From assembly GCA_030684815.1 (NCBI GenBank), contig JAUXXQ010000233.1, positions 1 to 64,000 on the forward strand: a stretch of DNA of 64,000 bases. The letters are read 5' to 3'. The notes beneath the pieces were generated by a model. It saw only the letters and a list, made by a program, of their open reading frames with translations. It was not told the DNA's origin and searched no databases. Position numbers and translations under genes: made by a program. Below are positions 18,182 to 28,898 of the stretch, one piece after another; position 1 is the stretch's first letter; the number at the start of each line of letters is the position of its first letter. Source of the DNA: Methylobacter sp. (GTDB lineage: Bacteria > Pseudomonadota > Gammaproteobacteria > Methylococcales > Methylomonadaceae).

Positions 18182-19630
18182 TTAAAAACCTGCTGGCGCT
18201 TGCTGATGCCAATCGGTGACTTGCTGATATTGGTGGGCAATATTTAACAAGCGGTCTTCGGCAAAATAATTGCCTATAATTTGCAAGCCGACCGGCAAGC
18301 CTTGGGCAAATCCTGCCGGAATCGACATCGCCGGGACGCCCGCCAGATTAATGGCAATGGTGTAGATGTCGGACAAATACATTTCTATCGGGTTGCCGAT
18401 TTTCTCGCCGATACCGAACGCGGTCGATGGCGTCACCGGCCCCATGATCACATCGACTTCAGACAAGGCTTTTTTGAAATCCTCGCTGATCAAGCGGCGG
18501 ATTTTTTGCGCCTTTATATAATAAGCGTCGTAATAGCCCGCCGACAGCGCATAAGTGCCCATCAAAATACGGCGTTTGACTTCCTTGCCGAAACCTTCGC
18601 CACGCGAGCGGGTGTAAAGGTCGCTTAAATCAGCCGGATTTTCACAGCGATAACCAAAACGCACACCGTCGAAACGCGACAGGTTGGCGGAACATTCAGC
18701 CGGAGCGATGACGTAATAAGCGGGAATGGCCAATTTTAGCGTCGGCATGGAAATTTCCGTGACCGTAGCGCCCAATTTCCGGTATTCGTCGATGGCCGTT
18801 TCCAGTGTTGCCGCCACTTCGCTGTTCAAGCCTTCACCGAAAAATTCTTTCGGTAGGCCGATTTTTAAGCCGTCAAGGCGGTTATTTAAACCGGCGCTGT
18901 AATCAGGAACCGGCGTGTCGACGCTGGTGGAATCTTTGTCATCAAAACCGGCCATCGTTTGCAACATAATGGCCGCATCTTCGGCGCTACGGGTCATCGG
19001 CCCGCCTTGATCCAGGCTGGAGGCGTAGGCAATCATGCCGTAACGGGATACCCGGCCGTAAGTCGGCTTTAAGCCGGTAATGCCGCACAGCGCCGCCGGT
19101 TGGCGTATCGAGCCGCCGGTGTCGGTGCCGGTTGCACAAACGGCAAGCCTTGCAGCAACGGCTGCGGCCGTGCCGCCTGAAGAGCCGCCGGGTACGGTAT
19201 TGGTATTCCAGGGATTTTTGACCGCGCCGTAATAGCTGGTTTCGTTGGAGGAGCCCATTGCAAACTCGTCCATGTTCAGTTTGCCCAACATCACCGCGCC
19301 GGCATGATTAAATTTTTCGACGACGGTCGCATTGTAGGGCGCGATAAAATTATCCAGCATAAGCGAACCGCAGGTGGTTTTAACGCCTTCGGTACAAAAA
19401 ATGTCTTTTTGCGCTATTGGGATGCCGGTTAATAATTCCGCGTCGCCGTTGGCTAATCGGGCATCGGCGGCTTTAGCTTGCTGCAAAGCCAAGTCTTCAG
19501 TCACGCTAATGTAGGCATTTAAACCGCTGTGTTGCTTAATTCTATCCAAAAAAGCCGCCGTCAATTCGACGCTGGAAAATTCGCCGGAACGCAGGCCTTG
19601 GGCTAATTCTGTAATTGTTTTGTTATACAT
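18182..19630 (-). CDS. gatA: Asp/Glu-tRNA amidotransferase subunit A
   Basis: A 482-residue amidase-signature glutaminase that supplies ammonia to GatB. The catalytic Ser-cisSer-Lys triad is visible: Lys in [12 protein letters not shown], cis-Ser in [12 protein letters not shown] and the nucleophile Ser in [12 protein letters not shown]. The length and the C-terminal [10 protein letters not shown] motif are standard. It lies 17 bases after gatC and is followed by the Uma2 gene. Confidence 0.97.
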   Translation of the reverse strand: MYNKTITELAQGLRSGEFSSVELTAAFLDRIKQHSGLNAYISVTEDLALQQAKAADARLANGDAELLTGIPIAQKDIFCTEGVKTTCGSLMLDNFIAPYNATVVEKFNHAGAVMLGKLNMDEFAMGSSNETSYYGAVKNPWNTNTVPGGSSGGTAAAVAARLAVCATGTDTGGSIRQPAALCGITGLKPTYGRVSRYGMIAYASSLDQGGPMTRSAEDAAIMLQTMAGFDDKDSTSVDTPVPDYSAGLNNRLDGLKIGLPKEFFGEGLNSEVAATLETAIDEYRKLGATVTEISMPTLKLAIPAYYVIAPAECSANLSRFDGVRFGYRCENPADLSDLYTRSRGEGFGKEVKRRILMGTYALSAGYYDAYYIKAQKIRRLISEDFKKALSEVDVIMGPVTPSTAFGIGEKIGNPIEMYLSDIYTIAINLAGVPAMSIPAGFAQGLPVGLQIIGNYFAEDRLLNIAHQYQQVTDWHQQAPAGF

Positions 19631-19647
19631 GGTGCTTAGGTTTCCTT

Positions 19648-19935
19648 TTACTCAATCACTTTGGGCACTAGATAAAGTCCCGCTTCGACTTGCGGCGCAA
19701 TCGCCTGGAATTTTTCGCGCTTATCCTGTTCAGTGACCACGTCGCTGCGTAAGCGTTGCACCTGATCCATCGGATGCGCCATAGGCTCGATGCCGCCGGT
19801 GTCAACATCATTCATCTGCACCATCAAATCCAGCATCCTCGACAAGTCTGCTGCATAAGCGGCAACATCGTGTTGCTCAATTCCCAGACGCGCTAAATGC
19901 GCGATTTTCTTCACATCATCTGCCGTTAAAGACAC
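19648..19935 (-). CDS. gatC: Asp/Glu-tRNA amidotransferase subunit C
   Basis: A 95-residue GatC that stabilises the GatA-GatB interface. I place the start at a GTG (19933-19935), giving [17 protein letters not shown], because GGGAG precedes it and this is the family N-terminus. The 34 extra residues of the track ORF are AT-rich leader with no similarity. It ends in the typical [13 protein letters not shown]. It is the first gene of the gatC-gatA-uma2-gatB operon and is divergent from mreB. Confidence 0.93.
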   Translation of the reverse strand: MSLTADDVKKIAHLARLGIEQHDVAAYAADLSRMLDLMVQMNDVDTGGIEPMAHPMDQVQRLRSDVVTEQDKREKFQAIAPQVEAGLYLVPKVIE

Positions 19936-20025
19936 GTTTAACTCCCAGTAAAAAATTTCAGAGGTTCTATTATTATTGCGTTTATAATACTTTATATCTT
20001 GCCCAAATACTCGCTTGATTGATAG

Positions 20026-21108
<1,083 letters not shown>

Positions 21109-21409
21109 AAAATAAGGCAACTTCTCAGCGAAAAACTAATAGAACACGGATGCCACTGATTAAACGGATAATGACTGATTAAAAGCCTATTTAAAAATCT
21201 GTCTTATCTGTGTAATCGGTCGACTACAGGGATGCAGGAGGTAGAGCAATGCAGGAGCAATTGCCGAGTTCCATTTAATTATTTTTAGCCGGGGCTGAGT
21301 TGTTACAAAATAAGTTTATTTTGGCTGTAACCAAAATCATAGGCTGGGCGGCATCCATCCAGCCTATGCGACGCTATTATTTTTCAACTGGATAAAGAGG
21401 CATCCTGCT
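21109..21409. repeat. mreB-mreC spacer with palindromic repeats
   Basis: No gene. The spacer holds half of an ACACGGAT-type palindromic element (21149 onward). A second segment (21206-21269) recurs inverted at 58390-58437, where about 19 bases flanked by CTCCTGCAT direct repeats are missing. A 10-bp hairpin CATAGGCTGG/CCAGCCTATG lies at 21338-21368, just upstream of mreC. These features may lower read-through from mreB into mreC and adjust stoichiometry, but none has a terminator T-run. Confidence 0.7.
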
Positions 21410-22345
21410 ATAAAACTTTTATTTGCTACCGGTCCGTCCATCAACACCCGTCTGCTCGTGGCAATCATTGCTTCAGTTACGCTATTGATAACCGAACACA
21501 GAAACCATCAGCTAGACCCACTTCGAGCCACCTTATCCGTTGCTGTCGACCCGTTAAAATATCTGGTTAATCTACCGACCGTATTCATCGAGCAGGCGGC
21601 CTATTCGGTCAGCACCTATTCGAGCTTAAAAAAAGAAAACACCCGACTGCGCGAAGAGCAATTCATCGACAAAACCCGCTTGCTCAAATTCGATTCGCTG
21701 GAAAAAGAAAATATCCGCCTGCGTGCGTTATTGGAAAACTCCTTTAAACTGGGCGAACAAATGCTGATTGCTGAATTATTGTCGATCAATACTGCGCCCT
21801 ACGAAAACATCGTGGTGGTCAACAAAGGCACCCGTTTTGGCGTCCATCCGCAACAACCGGTACTGGATGCCAATGGCGTGGTCGGACAAGTTTTTCGCGC
21901 GCTGCCGTTCAGTTCCGAAATCATGCTGATCACCGACCCGAACCATGCCATCCCGGTACAGGTCAACCGCAACGGACTGCTGGCCATTGCGGTCGGCAGC
22001 GGCCAACTGAACCGGCTAAACCTGCCTTTTCTGCCCAATAATGCGGATATCCGCCCCGGCGACCTGCTGATAACATCAGGTTTAGGCGGAACCTTCCCAT
22101 CCGGTTATCCAGTCGCAGTGGTCGATGACTTCACCCCAATGAGCAACAAACCTTTTGTCAACATTACCGCCACGCCTAAAGCCATGTTAGACCGAAACCG
22201 AGAACTGCTGATTGTCTGGAGCGACTCATCCCCGGTTTCGCTCAGCACCGCGCAGCTGCCGAAAAAGCCATCAGAATCCCCCTCCGACGCCCTCCCTGCG
22301 GACAGCGAATTAAACGCGGCAACGCCGGGCAGGAAAACACCGTGA
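21410..22345 (+). CDS. mreC: Rod-shape determining protein MreC, apparent AUA start
   Basis: An inner-membrane protein linking MreB to the wall enzymes. The track starts at a GTG (21458), but the frame continues upstream as IKLLFATGPSINTRLLVAI. That contains the conserved F-x-x-GPS-x-x-x-RL that precedes the membrane helix in MreC. The only start candidate that keeps it is ATA at 21410, nine bases after AAGAGG; the GTG has no ribosome site. From that start the protein has about 311 residues: a membrane helix, a coiled coil (about 80-110, LKKENTRLREEQ...) and the MreC beta domain (LLSINTAPYENIVVVNKGTRFGV onward). The C-terminal tail is Pro/Ser-rich. A true ATG lost by mutation or sequencing error is the alternative. 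Confidence 0.88.
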   Translation: MKLLFATGPSINTRLLVAIIASVTLLITEHRNHQLDPLRATLSVAVDPLKYLVNLPTVFIEQAAYSVSTYSSLKKENTRLREEQFIDKTRLLKFDSLEKENIRLRALLENSFKLGEQMLIAELLSINTAPYENIVVVNKGTRFGVHPQQPVLDANGVVGQVFRALPFSSEIMLITDPNHAIPVQVNRNGLLAIAVGSGQLNRLNLPFLPNNADIRPGDLLITSGLGGTFPSGYPVAVVDDFTPMSNKPFVNITATPKAMLDRNRELLIVWSDSSPVSLSTAQLPKKPSESPSDALPADSELNAATPGRKTP

Positions 22346-22827
22346 TCAATAACCATTTCGGTTTTGGCCGCATTATCGTGACGATTATCATGGCGATGTG
22401 TTTACGAATCACACCTTGGCCGGGATTTTTGGCCGACATAAACCCAGACTGGGTGTTGTTGGTGCTGATCTATTGGACGATTGCCGTACCTGAGCGTGTC
22501 GGCATCTTTCATGCCTGGACTATCGGCCTGCTGACTGACGTACTGACCGGACGGATATTCGGGCAACATGCCCTGGCCTATTCGCTGGTCATCTATGCCT
22601 GCCTGACACTGCACAAACGATTGCGCCAATTTCCACTGCCCCAGCAATGCCTGTTCATTTTCTGTTGCCTGCTGTTAACGCAAATACTGCTGTTTTGGCT
22701 AAAAAACATCCAGCACCCGGCCCAACTGACCACCTCTTTCTTATGGCCTATTTTTGCCGGCACATTCTGCTGGCCTTTGGTTTATATAGTCCTGCGCCGA
22801 GTTCGTTTATCGCGGCGCACCCGATAA
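22342..22827 (+). CDS. mreD: Rod-shape determining protein MreD
   Basis: A 161-residue integral membrane protein with five to six membrane helices. The family motif region PDWVLLVLIYWTIAVPERVGIFHAWTIGLLTDVL is present (cf. W..P..VG...A...GL..D). It starts at a GTG that overlaps the mreC stop (GTGA), indicating coupled translation. It bridges MreC and the PBP2/RodA synthase. Confidence 0.93.
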   Translation: MINNHFGFGRIIVTIIMAMCLRITPWPGFLADINPDWVLLVLIYWTIAVPERVGIFHAWTIGLLTDVLTGRIFGQHALAYSLVIYACLTLHKRLRQFPLPQQCLFIFCCLLLTQILLFWLKNIQHPAQLTTSFLWPIFAGTFCWPLVYIVLRRVRLSRRTR

Positions 22828-22843
22828 ACACGCCGCTGCTGTT

Positions 22844-24688
22844 ATGTCCCAAATTTATACCCTAAAAGATAAGCAAGTAGAGAACCGCTTATTCATCAAC
22901 CGTATTATTGCCGCACTCATCATCATACTGTTATTAACCTCGGGCTTGATTGTGCGCCTGGTTTACCTGCAAATCGTCGGGCACAGCCATTACGCGACGC
23001 TGGCAAAAGACAACAGCATCAAAATCGAACCGTTGGTGCCGACCCGGGGCATGGTTTATGACAGAAAAGGCAGGGTCTTAGCGGAAAACACGCAGTCCTT
23101 CAGCCTTGAGCTGATTCCCGAGCAAATCAAAGACCTTGACGACACCTTGTCACGCTTACAAAAACTGCTCAATATCTCTGATGAAAAAATCGAGCAATAC
23201 CAGAAACAACGCAAGCGCCAAAAACGCTTCGCCAGCACCCCCTTATTAATGGGCATGAGCGACGAGGAAATCGCCAAATTTGCCGTGGTCAGGCCTTTTT
23301 TCCCGGGCGTTGACATTCAGGCCAGCTTAGTCCGGCACTACCCCTACGCCGACCTGGCCGCCCACGTTGTCGGCTACGTCGGCCGCATCAACGAAGCCGA
23401 AATGAAAACCTTGCCCATCGCGGAATACCGGGGCTCCAGCCACGTCGGCAAAATAGGCATAGAAAACACCTATGAAAACGAACTGCATGGCAAGACCGGC
23501 TACGCGGAAATTGAAACCAATGTCCAAGGGCGCGCCATCAACACGGTGAATTCAGTCCCCCCGGTGCAGGGTGAAAACCTCTATCTGACGCTGGACATGG
23601 ACTTGCAAAAAACCGCCTACGACGCGCTGGGCGATTTCAATGGCGCTGTCGTCGCCATCGAAGTCAAGACCGGCGGCGTGCTGGTGTTCGCCAGTCGGCC
23701 CGGCTTTGACCCCAATCCTTTTGTGATCGGCATCGCCAATGATGCCTACCAAGCCCTGCAAAAATCAGAAAACCAGCCGCTGTATAATCGTGCGCTACGC
23801 GGCCTGTATCCGCCCGGTTCGACAATGAAGCCGTTTATTGCTTTGGCCGGACTCGAATACAATGCCATCAGTGCCGAACACAAAATTTTCTGCCCCGGCT
23901 ATTACCAGCTGCCGAACGTTAGCCACCGCTACCGGGATTGGAAAAAAGGCGGTCACGGCTCGGTTAATATGAGCGATGCCATCACCCAATCCTGCGACGT
24001 GTATTTTTACAGCCTGGCGTCAACCTTGGGCATAGACCGGATGCACAACTTTTTACAGCGCTTTGGTTTCGGTGAAAAATCCGGCATTGACCTGACCGGC
24101 GAAAAAGCAGGCTTAATGCCTTCCCGCGAGTGGAAACGTAAACAACGCAATCAGGCCTGGTATCCGGGGGAAACGCTGATTACCGGCATAGGCCAAGGCT
24201 TCCTACAAGTGACCCCGCTGCAACTGGCCAGGGCCACCGCCACGCTGGCGAATAAAGGCAAGGTTGTCACGCCGTTTCTGGTGAGAAACGCGGCCAACCC
24301 CGATTCCCTAGAGCCTGAACAGGAAACACCCCAAGAAGACTTGGCGCTCAAGCCTGAAAACATCAACAAAATCATAGCCGGGATGGTCAATGTGATCCAT
24401 GACGCACACGGCACCGCGAAAAGCATAGGCAAAGACATTAACTATCAAATTGCCGGAAAAACCGGTACTGCGCAGGTATTCACCATTAAACAGGATGCCA
24501 AATACAACGAAAACGATATTGATTTTAAATTACGCGACCACGCCTTGTTTATTTCCTTCGCCCCGGCTGACGACCCCAAAATTGCAGTTGCGGTGGTCAT
24601 GGAAAACGGCGGCCACGGCGGTTCGGTCGCAGCGCCTATCGCAGGGCAAGTTATCAAACAATTTTTAGGCGACAACAATGAAAACTGA
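22844..24688 (+). CDS. mrdA: Peptidoglycan transpeptidase PBP2
   Basis: A 614-residue monofunctional class B penicillin-binding protein that cross-links lateral-wall peptidoglycan. It has one N-terminal membrane helix (IIAALIIILLLTSGLIVRLVYL) and a dimerisation/pedestal domain (about 60-225). The transpeptidase domain carries SxxK (GSTMKPF, about residue 325), SxN as SCD and KTGTAQ (about 535). This is the MrdA type, not the divisome FtsI. It is encoded 16 bases after mreD and overlaps the start of rodA. Confidence 0.96.
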   Translation: MSQIYTLKDKQVENRLFINRIIAALIIILLLTSGLIVRLVYLQIVGHSHYATLAKDNSIKIEPLVPTRGMVYDRKGRVLAENTQSFSLELIPEQIKDLDDTLSRLQKLLNISDEKIEQYQKQRKRQKRFASTPLLMGMSDEEIAKFAVVRPFFPGVDIQASLVRHYPYADLAAHVVGYVGRINEAEMKTLPIAEYRGSSHVGKIGIENTYENELHGKTGYAEIETNVQGRAINTVNSVPPVQGENLYLTLDMDLQKTAYDALGDFNGAVVAIEVKTGGVLVFASRPGFDPNPFVIGIANDAYQALQKSENQPLYNRALRGLYPPGSTMKPFIALAGLEYNAISAEHKIFCPGYYQLPNVSHRYRDWKKGGHGSVNMSDAITQSCDVYFYSLASTLGIDRMHNFLQRFGFGEKSGIDLTGEKAGLMPSREWKRKQRNQAWYPGETLITGIGQGFLQVTPLQLARATATLANKGKVVTPFLVRNAANPDSLEPEQETPQEDLALKPENINKIIAGMVNVIHDAHGTAKSIGKDINYQIAGKTGTAQVFTIKQDAKYNENDIDFKLRDHALFISFAPADDPKIAVAVVMENGGHGGSVAAPIAGQVIKQFLGDNNEN

Positions 24689-25811
24689 AACCCGTAGCGA
24701 ACAATTTGACCCACCGTCACTGCTCGGCAATATCCTCAGAAAATTGCATATCGACATCCCTTTGTTTGTCGGCTTGTCGCTGATCGCTTTGTTGAGCTTT
24801 GTCATCCTGTACAGTGCGGGCAGCCAGGACATGGACGTGTTGATACGCCAGGCAGCACGGGTCGCCCTGGCTTTTGTTTTAATGACCGCGCTGGCCCATG
24901 TTAACCCTTACCAATTCAAGCGCTACTCGGCTTTATTGTTTGGCCTGGGGTTGTTGTTGTTGCTTGCGGTGCTGATTATGGGGCAATTCGGTAAAGGCGC
25001 ACAACGCTGGTTAGACCTAGGTTTTTTTCGTTTTCAGCCGTCGGAAATGATTAAAATCACCACGCCAATGATGGTCGCCTGGTATTTGGCGGAACATGCC
25101 TTGCCGCCGAAACCCAAACAACTGCTGATAGCGGGTCTGTTGATTATTGTCCCGACCTTATTGATTGCCAAACAGCCTGATTTGGGCACTTCGCTGCTGG
25201 TTGCCAGTTCCGGTGCAGGAGTACTGTTTTTTGCCGGCCTGTCCTGGCGCTTCATACTGGCCATTTGCACCATCCTGACCGGGCTGACACCGATACTTTG
25301 GCATGTTATGCGCCCCTACCAGCGCGACCGGGTGCTGACCTTCTTAAACCCGGAAGCCGACCCTTTAGGCCGCGGCTACCATATCATCCAATCGAAAATA
25401 GCCATCGGCTCCGGCGGCATCTACGGCAAAGGCTGGCTGGGCAGCACCCAGTCGGAACTGGACTTTTTGCCGGAAAGTTCCACTGATTTTATTTTTGCCG
25501 TATTTGCCGAAGAATTCGGCCTGTTCGGCTGCGTCAGCCTATTAGCCTTGTATTTGCTGGTCATCAGCCGCTGCCTGTACATTGCCACACAAGCCCAAGA
25601 CACTTACAGCCGCCTGCTCGCCAGCAGCCTGGCCTTTACCTTTTTCGTCTATGTTTTCGTCAACATCGGCATGGTCATCGGCGTACTCCCCGTAGTCGGC
25701 GTGCCCTTGCCCCTGATCAGTTACGGCGGCACATCCGTGGTCACCTTACTGGCCGGTTTCGGCATTTTGATGTCAATCCATACCCATAAAAAATTTATAC
25801 CCCATTCATAA
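24678..25811 (+). CDS. rodA: Rod-shape SEDS glycosyltransferase RodA
   Basis: A 377-residue SEDS-family polymerase that extends glycan strands from lipid II, working with PBP2. About ten membrane helices are visible. Diagnostic motifs are GKGAQRWLDLGFFRFQPSEMIK, KQPDLGTSLL with the catalytic Asp region, FLPESSTDFIFAVFAEEFG and PLPLISYGGTSVV near the C-terminus. It overlaps mrdA by 11 bases. Confidence 0.96.
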   Translation: MKTETRSEQFDPPSLLGNILRKLHIDIPLFVGLSLIALLSFVILYSAGSQDMDVLIRQAARVALAFVLMTALAHVNPYQFKRYSALLFGLGLLLLLAVLIMGQFGKGAQRWLDLGFFRFQPSEMIKITTPMMVAWYLAEHALPPKPKQLLIAGLLIIVPTLLIAKQPDLGTSLLVASSGAGVLFFAGLSWRFILAICTILTGLTPILWHVMRPYQRDRVLTFLNPEADPLGRGYHIIQSKIAIGSGGIYGKGWLGSTQSELDFLPESSTDFIFAVFAEEFGLFGCVSLLALYLLVISRCLYIATQAQDTYSRLLASSLAFTFFVYVFVNIGMVIGVLPVVGVPLPLISYGGTSVVTLLAGFGILMSIHTHKKFIPHS

Positions 25812-25821
25812 CAGCAAACCT

Positions 25822-26907
25822 ATGAAACTAAAACCGACGTTAAACCAAATTATTATGAGTTGCGCTTGTTTAGCTGTGCTTTCCTGCACCACTGAAATAA
25901 AAGAGCCCACTCCCGAACGCACCTACGCCCTACGCCCTGCGGACACCCTTCCCGTTCCTGAACCCGCGCCGTTAGTGCTACGTCCTGCCGCCGAAGAAGC
26001 GGCGATGATTGATGACTTTATTGCGCACATAGCGGCAAAACACCAATTCAACAAAGCCGAACTCGATGCGGTATTTGCCAGCGTTGAGATTAAGCCAGAC
26101 ATACTCAAACGTATCGCCTCGCCGTCGGAAGCGATGCCTTGGCATAAATACCGCAACATATTCATGACCGATGCGCGTATTGATGCCGGTGTGCAATTTT
26201 GGCGCGACAATGCCGATGCATTAGCTGCCGCCGAACAGCAATACGGCGTCCCGCCTGAAATTATTGTCGCCATTATCGGCGTTGAAACCCTGTTCGGAAA
26301 AAACACCGGCAAGCACCGCGTCATCGACGCGCTGTCAACGCTGGCTTTTGCCTATCCGCCACGCAGCAAATTTTTTCTCGGCGAGCTTGAAAGCTTCCTG
26401 CTGTTGTGCCGCGACGAAAATATTAATCCCGTAGAACCGCTAGGCTCTTATGCTGGCGCCATGGGGTTGCCGCAATTTATGCCTAGCAGTTTCAGGGCTT
26501 ACGCAGTCGATTTCGACAACGACAATCGCCGGGACATCTGGCACAACAAGCGTGATGTCATTGGCAGTGTCGGCAATTATCTGGCCAAACATCACTGGCA
26601 AGCAGGACAGCTGATTGCCGTTCCGGTGACAGCCCAAGGCGATCGCCACAAGTCGGCGCTCAATAAAGACCTTAAGCCGAATTTAAGTGTCACCGAGTTA
26701 GAATCGCTCAACTTAACAACATCGAGGCAATTACCTTTAGACAGTAAAGTGAAACTGTTGAGCTTTGAACAACAACAAGGCGAAGAACTCTGGGCGGCGT
26801 TGGACAATTTTTATGTCATCACCCGCTACAACCACAGTCCTTTATATGCCATGGCCGTTTATCAGCTCAGCCTATCTATTTTAAATAAAAAAGGTCCATT
26901 TCCATGA
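25822..26907 (+). CDS. mltB: Membrane-bound lytic murein transglycosylase B
   Basis: A 361-residue lipoprotein lytic transglycosylase (family 3, MltB). It has a signal peptide with lipobox VLSC (Cys at about residue 22) and the catalytic Glu in IIGVETLFGKNTGKHRV. The family motifs LGSYAGAMGLPQFMPSSFRAYAVDFDNDNRRDIW and VGNYLAKHHWQAGQ are present. It cleaves glycan strands to anhydromuropeptides from the outer-membrane inner face. It lies within the wall-synthesis operon, 10 bases after rodA. Confidence 0.95.
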   Translation: MKLKPTLNQIIMSCACLAVLSCTTEIKEPTPERTYALRPADTLPVPEPAPLVLRPAAEEAAMIDDFIAHIAAKHQFNKAELDAVFASVEIKPDILKRIASPSEAMPWHKYRNIFMTDARIDAGVQFWRDNADALAAAEQQYGVPPEIIVAIIGVETLFGKNTGKHRVIDALSTLAFAYPPRSKFFLGELESFLLLCRDENINPVEPLGSYAGAMGLPQFMPSSFRAYAVDFDNDNRRDIWHNKRDVIGSVGNYLAKHHWQAGQLIAVPVTAQGDRHKSALNKDLKPNLSVTELESLNLTTSRQLPLDSKVKLLSFEQQQGEELWAALDNFYVITRYNHSPLYAMAVYQLSLSILNKKGPFP

Positions 26908-27695
26908 CTAAGCTAATCCCGCTACTTTTAATTTTTGTGTTAAGCGGTTGTACCTCAGAGCAAATAAAGACCACCGACCTTGCAAGCCGAACGCCGGATA
27001 CAACCGCTAATCACCGCCCATCAATATTGCCCGCTGGCGAGCTTGATAAACACATCACCGCCCAGCAAGAAAAATTATTACCCCGCATTAGCCGTTACCT
27101 AAAACAAGGCATCGCCTCATGGTACGGCCCTAAGTTTCACGGCAAGCAAACCGCATCCGGCGAAATATACGACATGTATGCCATGACTGCCGCCCACAAA
27201 ACACTGCCGCTCTCATCTTACGCCCGCGTCACCAACCTGAAGAACCAGCGCAGCGTCATTGTCCGTATCAATGACCGGGGGCCGTTTCATGGCAATCGGG
27301 TGATGGACTTGTCTTACGCGGCCGCACAAAAACTGGAGATTGATGAAGCGGGATCGGGCAAAGTAGAAATCAAAGCCATTGCCCCGGAACAAGCCTTAGC
27401 CCAGCTGCAAAGCACCGCCAAAGCACAACATAAAAGCGTTTATTTACGCGTAGGCACTTTCAGCAACAAAAAGAAAGCACAAAAATTACAAAACAAAATT
27501 GCCGCCCATCATTTGCCCCAGCCTAAAATACTCCCCTCAACACACAAAGGCTCAACCCTGTATAGAGTTCAACTAGGCCCGGTCAAATCACCGGAAAACG
27601 CCCGTAAGCTCAATGTACAGCTGGCAAAATTAGGCCTGACCACCACCCAATTTGTGACTGAAGGCAATCAAAATCAAATCACCATGATACAATAG
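26904..27695 (+). CDS. rlpA: Septal ring lytic transglycosylase RlpA
   Basis: A 263-residue lipoprotein with lipobox LSGC at about residue 15. A double-psi beta-barrel domain occupies about 65-155 (ASWYGPKFHGKQTASGEIYDMYAMTAAHKTLP, VRINDRGPFHGNRVMDLSYAAA). A SPOR domain sits at the C-terminus (about 175-250, SVYLRVGTFSNKKKAQKL), which binds denuded glycan at division sites. It overlaps the mltB stop by four bases. Confidence 0.95.
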   Translation: MTKLIPLLLIFVLSGCTSEQIKTTDLASRTPDTTANHRPSILPAGELDKHITAQQEKLLPRISRYLKQGIASWYGPKFHGKQTASGEIYDMYAMTAAHKTLPLSSYARVTNLKNQRSVIVRINDRGPFHGNRVMDLSYAAAQKLEIDEAGSGKVEIKAIAPEQALAQLQSTAKAQHKSVYLRVGTFSNKKKAQKLQNKIAAHHLPQPKILPSTHKGSTLYRVQLGPVKSPENARKLNVQLAKLGLTTTQFVTEGNQNQITMIQ

Positions 27696-27728
27696 GCTCA
27701 CGTTTGACTGAGCCCACCGTTAGAGAAC

Positions 27729-28898
27729 ATGACACTTTTTAGAATCTCCCCCGTTTTTTTATTTTTTAGTTTAATTTTTACCGCAGCCCTGGCCAAAGCG
27801 GAAGACGCCCTCATCGCGACACCGGCAGCGCCCACCATTGCGGCCAGCAGCCATATATTGCTCGACCACAATACCGGCAAAGTGCTGGCAGAAAACAATG
27901 CCGACGTAAAACTCGCCCCCGCCAGCCTGACCAAAATCATGTCCGTTTATGTAGTCTTTCAGGAACTCAGCAACGGCCACCTGCATTTGGACGACCTCGT
28001 CACCATCAGCAAAAAAGCCTGGGAAACGCCCGGCTCGCGCATGTTTGTCGAGGTCGGCAAACAAGTCAGGATTGAAGACCTGCTGTTAGGCGTGATCATC
28101 CAATCCGGCAACGACGCCAGCGTCGCGTTAGCCGAACATATCGCCGGAGATGAATCGACCTTTGCCGACATGATGAACCAACATGCCAAAAGGCTCGGCA
28201 TGAACAACAGCCATTTTGAGGACAGCAACGGCCTGCCCATCGATAACCATTACACCACCGCCCGCGACCTGGCCACACTAACCCGCGCATTGATCAAAGA
28301 ATTTCCCGACTATTACCGCTGGTTTTCACAAAAAGAGTTCACCTTCAACAACATCGTCCAGCATAACCGCAATAAACTGCTGTCGCGTGATGCCTCTGTA
28401 GATGGCGTCAAAACCGGCTTTACCGATGCCGCCGGTTACTGCTTGGTCGCCTCGGGATTGCGCGACAACATGCGCCTGATTGCTGTGGTCATGGGCGCGA
28501 GCAGCGCCAATGCCAGGGCCAGCCAAAACCAGAACCTGCTCAACTACGGCTTCCGTTTTTTTGAATCGCACAAACTGTATCAAGGCAAAACACCCTTGTC
28601 TGAAGCCCGTATTTGGAAAGGCGACAGTAAAAACATCGCGGTTGGCCTGGCCGAAGACCTTTATGTCACCATCCCGCGCCGTCATTACGATGACCTTAAA
28701 GCCGTCATCACCATCGACAAAAAAATTACCGCGCCCGTTAAAGAAGGCAGCAAACTGGGCAGCGTCAACGTGACCTTGAAAGGTGACGTCGTCGCCAATC
28801 AGGATTTGATCGCACTCAAATCGGTAGAGCAAGGCAATATTTTTCAGCGCATTTACGACAGCGGAATGATGCTGCTGGAGAAATCGGATGGACAATAA
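27729..28898 (+). CDS. dacA: D-alanyl-D-alanine carboxypeptidase (PBP5/6 family)
   Basis: A 389-residue class C low-molecular-weight PBP that trims the terminal D-Ala of pentapeptides. It has a signal peptide ending near AKAEDA, the catalytic SxxK motif SLTKIM, SGN in IIQSGNDASV and KTG in DGVKTGFTDAAGYC. A PBP5 C-terminal domain is followed by the amphipathic tail IFQRIYDSGMMLLEKS, which anchors it to the inner membrane. The released D-Ala fits with the next gene. Confidence 0.96.
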   Translation: MTLFRISPVFLFFSLIFTAALAKAEDALIATPAAPTIAASSHILLDHNTGKVLAENNADVKLAPASLTKIMSVYVVFQELSNGHLHLDDLVTISKKAWETPGSRMFVEVGKQVRIEDLLLGVIIQSGNDASVALAEHIAGDESTFADMMNQHAKRLGMNNSHFEDSNGLPIDNHYTTARDLATLTRALIKEFPDYYRWFSQKEFTFNNIVQHNRNKLLSRDASVDGVKTGFTDAAGYCLVASGLRDNMRLIAVVMGASSANARASQNQNLLNYGFRFFESHKLYQGKTPLSEARIWKGDSKNIAVGLAEDLYVTIPRRHYDDLKAVITIDKKITAPVKEGSKLGSVNVTLKGDVVANQDLIALKSVEQGNIFQRIYDSGMMLLEKSDGQ

